64,000 nt of DNA from Mangifera indica (Eukaryota > Streptophyta > Magnoliopsida > Sapindales > Anacardiaceae). The notes under the pieces are model-generated. The model saw only the letters and a program-made list of their open reading frames with translations, searched no databases and was not told the DNA's origin. Location: NCBI RefSeq assembly GCF_011075055.1, contig NC_058141.1:14517639-14581638 (forward strand). Direction: 5' to 3'. Position numbers and translations under genes: made by a program. Shown piece by piece: positions 49,827 to 63,423 of the stretch (positions are counted from its first letter, which is position 1; each line of letters opens with the position of its first letter).

Positions 49827-51000
49827 GGCAGAGCATTCGATTCTGTCATACTTGGCATGAAATAAAGCACAAGCAGAACACTAAATTCTGTCGTACCTGT
49901 ATAGATATCGCATAGGCAGAGCATCTAAATCTGTCATACCTGGCATAAATATTTCACAGGCAGAACATCTAAATCTGTCGTATTTGGCATAAATAGTGCA
50001 CAGACAGAGCATTTTATTTCATAATGAGTAATAACCAAAACATCCGAATAATATAATTTATTTCACCATATCAATTTTTTTTTTTTGTTTAAAACAATAC
50101 TCATTGGCAACCGCCACAATCACCATAAGCAAATCTCAATCACACATAAATTATCAACTAAACACTTCCAGCTCACATAAAGCTCAAATAAAACCACTTC
50201 CAACTCACATGAAGCTCAACTAAACAATTTCAACTCAACCACAACACAAAACATCAATTTAATAATTTCCAGAATTCACTTGGTCACCACATAACTTAAT
50301 TTAAGCATTCTGAATCCACTGAATAATATAACTTTTACCTTATAGCCTCCCATAACCTAAATTCACAACATACATAAAGAAACTATTTTATTTTATTTTT
50401 CTTTTGAGAGGTTTCCACCAAATCCATGCTACCATTTTCAAGGATTCACAATAAATAGCATAAAGTTTCACAAAACTATAAATAAAATTTATACCCAAAA
50501 ATCATAAAGAAAGAAAAGTTTATTCCCACTCACTGATTTGGATAGTCTCTAAGTCAGAGTTGAAATCTCTTGCTAATCTCTCTTCTTCTTCACCTATTTA
50601 AACCAATTGGAAACAATATGATCAAAAATTTGGAAATCCCTAATTGAATAAATATAACAAACCCTAAAATTTTTTTTTGAATAAAAATGAAATACCCTAT
50701 TCCCTTTTCCTATAAATCCCTTTTCTCTTCCTTTCCCTTTCCTTCTTTTTATTTCTTTTCTTCTTCTTTCTTTTCTTTTCTTTCTTCCCTTCTCTTCTTT
50801 CCCTTTCTTTCTCTGTTTTCTCCCGTCTGTGCTCTGTTTCTTTTCTTCTTGCTGAAGAAGAAAAGGCTACTGACTTTTATTTGTAAATAAAAGGGAAATT
50901 TCCACTTAACCCCCATATATGTCCAAGATTTTATAGCCCCCTTTAGTTTCACATATAACCAAGATTTGGGTATTTCAACCCTTGTGCAACTTCCCTTTCC

Positions 51001-51732
51001 TTTAAATAAGATTACAGAGCCCAATTCTTAGAACTTCTTAATTGCTTCTTTAGCTTAGGAATAAAGAGGATGCAAGAATCTGACCAGTAACAAAAACCGC
51101 TTTCACAAACTCACATGATCTTCCAAAATTTCTTAAATAAAAGAGAAAGAAATCCTAAGATGAACTAAACGAGACATTGATCTTAATTGTCGGTGATGGT
51201 GAACGAATTGTGAGAGTAGGTTGTGAAAGTGCTGAAGATGGTGGCGTGAGGATCATGGTAATGATTGTTGATTCTAAAATTGCACTAATGAAAGGTATAC
51301 TAGGGTGCGAGTGCGGAGCCAACGGTTCTGAAAACATATGTGAATTTGGTTTAAGTTGAATGTTTTTCAATAATGGTTGGAGACACTACAGAAAGTGATC
51401 ACGTGATAACGAGAAATTTATTGTGAGGAGATTGTGTGACGTGGGTGATATTTTTAAATCAGGGGAATTTTTTGAGTACATCCAAAAATTTCTTTCAGGT
51501 TATTAGTGCAACAAATCGGTCAAGTGGTTTTAGTTTTCTCTTGCGAACTGCCCACAATCCATTCAATGGACAGGATTATTAGTCAAACTCATCCTCAAAT
51601 TTTTTGCTTCCATTTATTATTTTCAAACTCACCTTTACATGAACGAACCATAGTTTTGAAACAGGGCTACAGTTCAAACAAACTCCTCTCCAGTAATACT
51701 AAATACCCAGAAATAGAAAGAAAAAAGGGGAA
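51001..51732. other. short intergenic stretch and kinase-gene 3' UTR
   Basis: This contains the 3' end region of the receptor kinase on the minus strand. Open frames at 51155-51370 on both strands show no recognisable domain. Confidence 0.4.
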
Positions 51733-54700
51733 CTATGCCTTAAAGTTTGAGGATGAACAGTATAACAATGATGACGCAGAAAAGCTTGTATTGTTGCTAA
51801 GGGGAAATGATTTAGGCATCATGGTTGAAGATGAGTTATTATCCTGTTGACCATTTCTTGAAGAACCACTGATAAGCATATCAACTTTAAGACACTCTCC
51901 TCTCTCCTGGCTAATCTCCTTGAGCATGGCTGCCACATCTTTCATTGTGGGTCTATCATCTGGGCTAGGATTTACACACAGCAAAGCTACACCTAAGGCC
52001 TGCAACATTTCCTCTCTTTCAACTTCTGGGCGTGCCTGTAAATTCAGATCAAGAACTTCCACTTTACCTCTCTTTTGCTTCACCCAATCCACAATGTGAA
52101 GCCCATCTGGTATAGTTGGATCAATTGGTTGCTTCCCTGTTAGCACTTCTAACACAACAACTCCATAGCTATATACATCACTCTTTTCTGTTATCTTCAT
52201 CATGTGACCGTATTCTGCAAACCAAATCCAACGAGATACAACAGTTTTGAATAAGAATTAACAAGTTGTAAACTCGAGCAAATTTAGGTAGGAAGGCCAT
52301 TACAGATGGGAAATTTTAAGATTTTAAACTTACCAGGAGCAATGTAACCATAAGAACCAGCAACAGTGTTAGAAGACCGAGCAAAATCTCCCTCATCAAC
52401 AAGTTTGGCAAGCCCAAAATCAGCAATATAAGGTTCAAATTCAGGACCAATGAGAATATTATTGGCCTTAATATCCCTGTGAACAATGGGAGGCACACAG
52501 TCGTGATGTAAATAAGCCAAACCTTGAGCTGCCCCTAATACAATCCGATATCTCAGTTCCCATTCCAAGCAGCTGTCTCTCCTTTCATGAAGAAGACAGC
52601 CCAAGCTCCCATTGGGCATATAATCATACATGAGTAATCTTGTATTTCGATTCCAACAGCAGCCCAAGAACCTGACGATGTTCTTATGGCGTATGGAGCC
52701 AAGGGTCTTTATCTCGGCTGAGAAGGAATCACGAACTCCGCCCATTCCAGTTTTCTCATTCTCACCATCATATCCAGCAGCCATTGTTGTTGGCCAGAGC
52801 TTTTTAACCGCAATGACTTCTCCGTTTTCCATTTCTGCGCGATAAACAATTCCTGAACATCCCTTTCCAATAACATTGTCTTCCACTAGACATTTCAAGA
52901 CTTGTTCAACTGAGAAATTCAGCTTCTGGAATGGTGTGAATTGCCAAGGCCACGAATTGCCTCCCATCTCTGACTCATTATCATCCCCTAACATTTTCCT
53001 GGATCGGAAAATTGCTAGAGCCCCAAAGATTGTCAATGTTACGGTCAAGGTAATAAGTGAAGCAATGGCAATTTTGAGTCTTTGTGACTTCTTAAAACCA
53101 GCACTGTTCAGCATTCCTGCAGTTGTGGCGTTGCTCAGGAAACATGACTCCTGGCCCCTGGAACACAACCCCTGGTTGCCTTCCAGCTCTGTTGCTGATA
53201 ATTGTCGAAAGAGCTTGTTGTCTGGAAGATAGCCGGTGAAATTGTTGTAAGAGATGTTCAAAGAAACGAGGTTCTCAAGCCCAGAAAGAGCAAACAGGTC
53301 ACCTCCAAGCTTATTGTGTGAAAGGTCTAATGTGGATAGTTTGTTGAGAGAAGAAATCTGAGATGGAATTATCCCTGACAGTGCATTCCAACTCAAGTTT
53401 AGAGAAATGTCGAGAGCTTGAATTTCAAATAGTTCGACTGGGATGGTGCCCGATAAGTCATTGCTGCTAAGGTCAAGTGATTGAAGACTTGAACAATGAC
53501 CTAGAGAAAGGGGGATTGCTCCAGAGAGAGAGTTTCTACTAAGAATGAGTCTATTAAGTGATGTAAGTTGGCCAAAACTTTCAGTTATATGACCATTGAA
53601 TTGATTTATAGAAACATCTAGCACCTGAAGCCTACTGAGTGAAGCTAAAGAGCTTGGTAAAGTACCTCCAAGGCTGTTGTTGCTGAGGTTCAACATCTGC
53701 AATTGAGTGCAATTGCCTATCTCATCTGGCACTGATCCACTAAGATGATTTTCAGACAGGTCAAGGAAACTAAGGTTATTGAGGAACCCAATTTCCTTTG
53801 GAATCTCTCCACGGATTCTATTGCTTACAAGCCGAAGCCGTAGAAGCAAACTGCAATTACCAATCTCTGAAGGGAGAGAGCCTGAAATGCCATTAGAAAT
53901 TAAGAGCAACTTCGTTAAATTTTGAAGATGAAAGAGACCAGGAGGTAAGCTGCCAGTGAGTGCATTGTGTGACAAATCGAGAGCTTCAAGACTCCTGCAG
54001 CTAGCTAGAGATGATGGAATGCTTCCTTCAAGCTTATTTTGCCAAGCAAAGAAAACATGTAGCTGTGTTAACATCCCAAGCTCTGCTGGAATAGGACCTG
54101 AGATCTGATTGGTATCAAGCTGCAACTGTAATAGACTTGTGGCATTTGAAAGAACTGGGGGGATTGAACCGGAGATGTTATTGTTACTTAACATGAGCTC
54201 TTGGAGATTTGAGAGATTTCCCAAAGAGAGGGGTATGTTCCCAGAAAAAAAATTTAAAGAGAGATCAATAGTCTTCAAGCTTTTACAGTTACCTATTTCC
54301 TCAGGAATTGCCCCATCAAAGTTGTTTTGCCATAGTAACAGTTTCTCCAGCTTCAGTAGCTTACCTAGTTCTCGTGGTAGTGAACCTGAGAGATCATTCT
54401 CATAGAGAAACAACTCAACAAGCTCTGAGCAGTTGCCTATTTCAGGGGGAATCTCACCAGATAGCATAGTAGTATATACGGATAATGTTTGAAGCTTGCT
54501 TAGTTTACCCAATGAAGCAGGCAAGGAACCAGCAACTTTAGTATCAGCAAGACCAAGCACTATCAAATTCTGGCAGTCTCCAACCTCATCCGGGATTTTT
54601 CCAGCGATGTCCTTATTTCCTCCAGCACGTATAACTTCTAAATCAACCAGTTTGCCTACTTCAACCGGAATATTCCCGCTTAAGTAGTTATCAAATATTA

Positions 54701-55271
54701 TGAGATTCTTAAGGCTTTTGCAACCACCGAGCTCTTTTGGTATCTCACCCGTAAGCTGATTGGAGTTTAAAATCAAGTCCTGAAGATTAAGTAGCTTCCC
54801 TATGCTCGTAGGAATGCTACCGACAAGACTGTTTGAATTAACATCTAAAACTCTCAGTTGAGTGCAGTCTCCTATATTAGGTGAGATTGTTCCACTGAGA
54901 TTAGAACCAGAAATGGTAAGCTTTTGGAGGAAGGGAAGAGAGGATAAATTTGAAGGGAAGGGAAGTTCTAGCTCAACTGACTGGATATTGATTTCAGTGA
55001 CAAAGTTTTGGGAAGAACAAGTAATGTAAGACCATTTGCAAGGATTAGAATCTGAAAGTTTCCATGTAGAGAAAGGAGAAGGTAGCGAGTGAGAGTTGTT
55101 GAGCCAAGAAACCAGTGTAATAACTTCAATATTCACTGCAGAAGTATTCACAGATAGTAAAAGAGTAATGAGAAGATGGAGGAAAAGAGGATAGTGGTGG
55201 TGGATGTTGAAGAGTTGCCTCGGCATCGGCATCGGCATTGGCATTGGCAATTGCTTCAAATCCCAATTCAC
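51733..55271 (-). CDS. LRR receptor-like kinase, RGI/RGFR type
   Basis: Two exons (55271-52334, 52214-51733) encode about 1,139 residues, the usual length of this subfamily. A basic N-terminus with an MPMPMPMP run leads into a hydrophobic signal sequence. Then come an LRR N-terminal cap (SDSNPCKWSYITC), over 20 LRRs of the LxxLxLxxNxLxGxIP type, a membrane helix near residue 735 (IAIASLITLTVTLTIFGALA), and a kinase domain. The glycine loop (IGKGCSGIVY, about 800), the catalytic lysine (VIAVKKLW), HRD (IVHRDIKANN, about 928) and DFG (ADFGLAK) are intact, making it an RD kinase likely to be active. The intron interrupts IAPE-YGHMMK. Closest Arabidopsis relatives are At3g24240 and At5g48940 (RGI1/RGI2), receptors for root meristem growth factor peptides. 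Subgroup assignment is from memory. Confidence 0.9.
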
Positions 55272-55301
55272 TCTTCTTGGTTTTGTATTTGCATTTGCCT
55301 T

Positions 55302-55322
55302 CTCTCCCTCTCTCTCTCTCTG
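55302..55322 (+). repeat. CT microsatellite in the kinase 5' leader
   Basis: A CTCTCTCTCTCTCTGTCTCT run lies about 30-50 bases upstream of the receptor-kinase start codon; on the transcribed strand it is GA-rich. Confidence 0.7.
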
Positions 55323-57190
55323 TCTCTTGTGATTCTTATCTCAAATTCACTCAACAAATGCTGCCAATGCCATTAGTCTATTACAACTCTATTTACTTTG
55401 CAGGTAAGCAAGAAAAGGGTAGACAAGAAAAAAGTGAACTAACTATAAAAAATGGCAGCCACATTACAGTCACCATCACCGTCGCCTCGGGGTTCTGTTC
55501 TTTGCTATATCTTCTAGTCTTTTTTATATCAAGGTAGGTCTTGTTCTATGGTCATTTTCATATACCACCATGTGTTTTTGCATTGTTTTCCTCAGCATAG
55601 TCAGTGACAGCGACTGTTTTATCTTTGATAATCGGGCCACTCTTTTGAAAATCAGTTGCACCATTGATTCTTTTCTTTCAAAGAGGAAAATTTTGTTTCA
55701 CAATTTCATGAAAGCTGCTTCTACAGTGTTTACATCATTAGAGATGGCTTTTCTTCACTTTCAGAACAATGGCAGATATATTTCTTCTTCTTAATAATCA
55801 GTATATTAATCTTCAATAAATTAATTTCTTTGTTGGAGATTCTCTCATTTGTTTTCCAGTTTGTATTTTCTCTTTTCCCAAACAAGTAGCCATGGCCAAC
55901 ATAATTATATAACAAAAAGCAAATTATGCTACACAGTTAACAAGAAAAGCACAGGTCTTTTTATGGGACGAATGAGTCTCTGAAAGCAAAGCATATGTAC
56001 TATATTCAATCTAGTATGAACAAGAGTACCATTGGGCTCGTAACCACAGCAATTTGCACTGTTCATTGTTCTGTTTCATTGAAACTACAAAACTAGTAAA
56101 TAAGGGGAAAGTACAGCAATTAATCTAAATGTCAATTGATTCAACGTTTGAATTATTTTATACTACTACATTAACTTTCGCCTTCCTGTATTAGCCGGCC
56201 CTAGCTTGTAATTGGCTTCCTCCACAAGCCCCTCCCCTCCTTGCAAGGCATGTGTTGGGGTTACAATTACTTTAAAAGAATAGTCCCTAAGGTCCTCTAG
56301 GTCACTAAGTCAAAAATATTGCTTTTAACAATAATTTTTAGCTAGCTTAGTATCCAATAATTGACACAACACATTTGATCAAAATACCTATAATAAAAAT
56401 CTAACTCGAGCCTAGTGCCCTCACCAAATAACTGAGGAAGAGAGAAAAAGTTAATCGTATTGCAAAATCCAAAAGATTATTTCCTATCAAACTTTAATCA
56501 ACCTACTGATTTCCCTTTTTTTTTTTATTTGATATAAATAAATTACATTTTCACTTTAATTGTTTTATATTTTTTTTATTTCTTATTTTTTTTCTTCTCT
56601 TTTTAATTTTTAGGTCGTTGAAAAACATCCAAAAGAGAGTTAATAGATTTAGATACGTATAAGGTTTACGCAGATAACGAAATGTCTCATAATTAGTGAA
56701 AACAATAAGATCTAAACAAAACGAAGCGTATTAGTGATAAATTTAGGTGAGAAGTGACAAATTTAAATGAGATTTGATTGATCCATGTCAAATCGATGAT
56801 AAGCAAGTGCAATAGTATCGAAAAGTTGTACATAAGATTGAAAATGCAATGACAACATGAGAGTTTAATCACACAATCACAAGAAATTAAAAGGCTAATT
56901 GACGGTGATGTAAAGGTGACAACAACTTTTTATAATTTTTAGCTTTTATAATTATTAATTAAGGGTGAATAAAAATTTATGGCTTTTGGTGGAGAACATT
57001 GTTATTTAGTTTAAACAAAGATAAAATGCATGTTTTTGTTTTTACCAATTTAAAAGAAAAATTAACTAATTTTATTAAAAATTTTAGCAAACAAGTGAAA
57101 AATAAGTTTTCAAACTTAAAAAATAAAACTTTGTCGTCTTAATAGAGATCAGATGGAAAATGTTTACTTCCCCTATTGCAAATATTTCAA
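55323..57190. other. intergenic DNA, no gene seen
   Basis: Contains the receptor-kinase promoter side, then AT-rich DNA. Short frames at 55238-55794 have no domain I recognise. Confidence 0.45.
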
Positions 57191-57361
57191 CAATAAAATT
57201 ATGTGTACCCACTTTGGGTACACAAACATATACATAATTATATGTGTCATCATATGATTAGATGATTTTGAATTAAGAATAAAACAATAACCAATCATAT
57301 GATGACACATATGAGTGTGTATATATTTGTGTATCCAAAGTGGGTATACATAGTATTGCTC
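57191..57361. mobile_element. MITE of the Mutator-like family, copy 7, best preserved
   Basis: It starts CAATAAAATTATGTGTACCC and ends GTATACATAGTATTGCTC. The terminal inverted repeats run at least 30 bp (ACCCACTTTGGGTACAC versus ACCCACTTTGGATACAC). The interior palindrome is ATGTGTCATCATATGATT / AATCATATGATGACACAT. Flanks are ATATTTCAA at 57182-57190 and 57362-57370, a perfect 9-bp duplication. Confidence 0.85.
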
Positions 57362-57393
57362 ATATTTCAAATGATTTTAGTGTAGATTCTAAG

Positions 57394-57566
57394 GAGTGAT
57401 ATTATATGTACATGTTTTGAGTATATAAAATGGGTATATAGATTATGTGTTATCACATAGTTTGATGATTTTAAATTACGTATAAAATAACCTTCAATCA
57501 TATGATGATAAATTATTTATATACTTATTTTGTATATTTAAAATATATATATATATAATTTTATTG
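57394..57566. mobile_element. MITE of the Mutator-like family, copy 8, inverted relative to copy 7
   Basis: It starts GAGTGATATTATATGTACAT and ends ATATATAATTTTATTG, the family ends in opposite order to copy 7. No target duplication is preserved. It lies 32 bases from copy 7. Confidence 0.6.
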
Positions 57567-58400
57567 AGTTCGTGGGTAGGATATATAGTGGTGGTATTGT
57601 TATTTGTGGGCAGTAGTGTTTGTGGTGAAACAGGGGATGATCATGCTGCTGAAAGGGCGTTTTCAAGTGCTGAAAGAAAAGGGCATTCCTGATTTTGAGG
57701 TATATAAGGTGGATGAATCAAACTTTAGCCATTCGGCCTGATTAAACCTACTCCACTTTTAATTATAATATTGATAAATATTAGCTAATTATACTAAATA
57801 TTCAAATGTAAGAAGAAGGTCCAACAATTTCAAAATAAAGAATACGCTCCGAGCCCAGAGATCAATGGCTTTGCCTTGGAGCTCCCACTCTTGGAATCTT
57901 TACACGTTTTGTTTTGACAAATTACCCATTCTGTCTTTACCAACCTAGGCTCCCAACACCCCTATTAAATTTTCTGCAGACAAAACATAATCAAACTCAG
58001 AACCATACTTTGTTCGAATTTCTAGGCTCAAACCATTGTAAGGCCACCACATTCTTATTTTTTACCATGATGTAATACTTTGGCACAACAAAACAAAGGT
58101 TACCAGAGTTGGGCCATATGGGTTTGTTGAAATAGGCCCACTGTGATTTCATTGGTGGTAAATTTGGACCATAACTTTTTGTTCTGTCTTGAGTCTGGAC
58201 TGGTTATAATTGCCTGGTATGGGCCCTTTCTCTTCATGATTTGTGGTTGGGAGAAATCCTTAGTTTTGCTGTTTGGCACCCTTCTCATCGTAATGGAAAG
58301 TCATGATTTTTGTTCTCTTTAACCATTTATGACCAAATTGTTGATATCGTATTAAAAATTCTCCCAATTTGAATTAGAAGATACACTTTGCTAATTCATT
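57567..58400. other. intergenic DNA and promoter side of the 58.4-kb gene
   Basis: No coding exon is recognised. Minus-strand frame 58100-58288 lacks domain features. Confidence 0.4.
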
Positions 58401-60158
58401 ATGGTTTCTTCACTAGTTCTTCATAATTTGTGTTCAATTTCGCCAGCTTCCTCAAGATGTTACAAAACCCAAACCCTGACACCTGCTCACTCAAATTCAT
58501 ATTTGAAGTTGAAGAAGAAGCCATCCCTGCTCTCAAATGTCCAAACCCAGAAACTCAGAGCCCAAAAACCTCGTTCTTCACCCCTTGTCTTTGCTGCTCA
58601 ATCCAACCTCATCAAAGGTTAGCTGGACTTACTTCAATTTTATTTTATTTGGTTTCACAGGTTACCTGCTTTTCTATATTTTTAAGTGGGTATTATGCTT
58701 ATAAGGTAGCGGAATGCGAGACAATGATAGCGCATGGTACCGCGTTTGTCCTGAATTAGCATGCCGTATGTATTTGTATTATGCATTGGCATCAGGAGTT
58801 GTAATGAAAATCTGATAAGAAACAGTAATTGCGTTTTTCTTCAGATGATTAGGGACTCTTCTTGTCCTAAACAATTATAAGGTTCTCTGACTCGTCAATT
58901 TCCTTTGCCTATTTATAAGTTGCCCTCTGAAATCCCCAGCGGGTATTATAGAATATTTTATGTTCGTTTATCTTCAGGTTAAGATCTGTTTGTCAAATAA
59001 TCTCAGTCCTCTAGGGATATTCTATAGGTTGTCAATATATATTCTTTGCCTCTTTTAGAAAGCTCCTGTTTCAATATTTAATTTCTGGTAGGCCACTTTA
59101 TAATAGAAGGACACTAACATGGTCCTGCTAATCTAAGTAAAATAACACATTTCATTTTGAGTATCGTTTGCAAGTTACCTCAACAATTGTTTAAAATAGT
59201 TCTGCAGACAGTTTGGAATGTTGGGAAGGATGGAATTGAGGCTGGAACCAATCTGGTGCCTGTAAGTTAATTTTGTCTCTCTGGAAACTTGGTGTTTCAA
59301 TTTAAAGTTGCAGTTAAGAGATTGTTTTGTTCATGCCAGGCCTCTATACCAAGACCAGTAGCAAGGATTTCAATTACGGTTGTGGCATTGGCAATTTCAC
59401 TCTTTGTACTCAAGTCATTCGTCTCTACTGCTTTCTTTGCGCTGGTATGCTTTATTTTGTATATTAATTCCCCGCCTGCAAGGATAGAGGAGTGATATTA
59501 CCAGTTTGCTATATACGAAATAATTAGAATATCACTTGCAGGTTATGGCTGTGATAAGTATTTTTTTTCCTTTTTTATTTTAAAAAAAAAGCAGGAAATT
59601 ATCTATCTGTTTGGGGCCGGCATTAACTTTCTTGAAGAATATTGATTTTGTTATTTTATTTTTTATTTCTTTTGTTAGGACTAGTTCTACCAGTGATATG
59701 ACTTTGCATTCATGTCGTCCGTTAACATGGAATAGTGCTATTAGAGTAAAAGCTTCTAATAACTGGACATTTTCTGGTTGATTTAAAATCTCTTCATTTT
59801 CAACCTGTTCCGTAATTCTGCAATCAGCCAAATCTTAGACGTTTTGACCTTATTATCTAACACTTTATCTGTTACTTCAGTTTTTATACTATTTTACAGA
59901 AACAATTATTTGCTGCATTTAGAAGGAATTAACGATAAGAGATCAACTTTCGAAGGGGCTCTTGAACATTATAGTATATTGCTATCTGAATAATATATTC
60001 TCTGTTATGAGCAGGCCACGATGGGATTTGCTTATTTCACATTCATTGCCTTGAACAAAGATAATGGACCAAAAGGGGGTGGTGGTTCCAGTTCCACACC
60101 AACCTCTACAGAGGACTCTCTTGAAGAAGCTAGAAGAATAATGGAAAAGTACAAGTAA
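58401..60158 (+). CDS. small predicted plastid membrane protein, unrecognised family
   Basis: Four exons (58401-58617, 59212-59261, 59340-59444, 60015-60158) encode about 171 residues. The second exon begins after GACAG at 59211, because that acceptor keeps the frame (K-VWNVGKDG). The N-terminal 70 residues are rich in Ser, Lys, Pro and Arg with almost no acids, as in chloroplast transit peptides. The mature part has a short polar segment (WNVGKDGIEAGTNLVP). Two closely spaced hydrophobic stretches follow (ARISITVVALAISLFVLKSF, then ALATMGFAYFTFIAL), and the tail is hydrophilic (GGGGSSS...DSLEEARRIMEKYK). I do not recognise the family. A thylakoid or envelope membrane location is inferred. 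Confidence 0.72.
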
Positions 60159-60652
60159 CTATGGTAGCGGGGATTTAGCTGGCTACCAATCATCCAAGTT
60201 TTGTTTTATTCACTTACTGGAGAAAAATGTGGACTTGCACTTAATTGAGGTAACGATAAATGTTCACAAATAGAAAGTAATACACATATTTTGCTTTTCA
60301 TAACAAAGCTTTCCATGTATCACCATAAAACATTCTCCAGTGTAAGTTATTTTAGGTTAATTTTAAGACATAGTTCCGTTTCTATTCAAGGTGACAAAAT
60401 AGCTATGTTATAACATAATTACACTTTGGTCATTCATTTTTTGTATGGGATCTACTTTTAATTATCAAATTGAATTGTAGGGAAAAAGTGGGATCATTTT
60501 CAACGATTCTAAGACAAGGGGAAGAAAAAAATCATAGAGAAGATAATCGCAAATAGATCAATCCTGTTGCTGAACTTGTATCATAGATAGATGACACTCA
60601 GTTTAACATCAAAGTAGAAACATAACATTAATTGTTATTCTTCAGAATTTTA

Positions 60653-62893
<2,241 letters not shown>

Positions 62894-63423
62894 GGTTGAT
62901 TCCTGAACACTTTTCTTTTTCTAGTTCGTAATAGAGGAGAAACTAGCTCTGTGGAACAAGCACAAATTAGCTTCGTTGATCTTTCAAATATAGCCTATCA
63001 CAGAGTACTAGAGCATTAACATGTGATACTCATGCATGGTCCACCGACGCTAATGTAACCATCGATAGTTACCGTGCGAAGAAGGTGTAGTCAAAATCCA
63101 ATGTCAAGTTGTGAAGGAGACAAAATTAATCTTGTGGGACGATTAAACTTTTATCGTTTGGACTTGTGCTATGAACGAATGCAAGAGCCATGTTTTACAA
63201 AATATCCTACATCCCTGATGCAGAAAGATACAAGACATTAGTCTTATCACTATTGTCAAGTCTTTTCACAATTTCATATAATGTATTTGGTTCACTCTGG
63301 TTGGGCAAATTTATCACCTCGAACACCCGGCTCATAATTCAAACTGTAATTTGAAGAACAGTCTCATCCACACAGCTTATTAGATAATGCAATCACTCTC
63401 TTCGTTTATCCAAGATCAAACTC
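62894..63423. other. shared upstream region of the ADH-like and PPR genes
   Basis: About 530 bases separate the two divergent start codons. I see no distinct TATA pair or repeat, so it may serve as a bidirectional promoter. Confidence 0.4.

Larger units (their letters stand above)
46904..50977 (-). mobile_element. outer solo LTR (probable Gypsy type), interrupted by a second solo LTR
   Basis: Read on the minus strand, the element starts TGAAATACCC (50977) and ends TGTCA (46904), with TG...CA LTR termini. It is flanked by ACCCT at 46899-46903 and 50978-50982, a perfect 5-bp target duplication. Removing the inner insertion leaves about 2.08 kb, similar to the inner LTR. There is no gag-pol region, primer site or second LTR in the same orientation, so it is a solo LTR left by LTR-LTR recombination. 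Motifs such as CTCACTGAGC and AGGCCGGAGGCC, and the length, suggest a Gypsy chromovirus, but that is inference. Confidence 0.9.
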
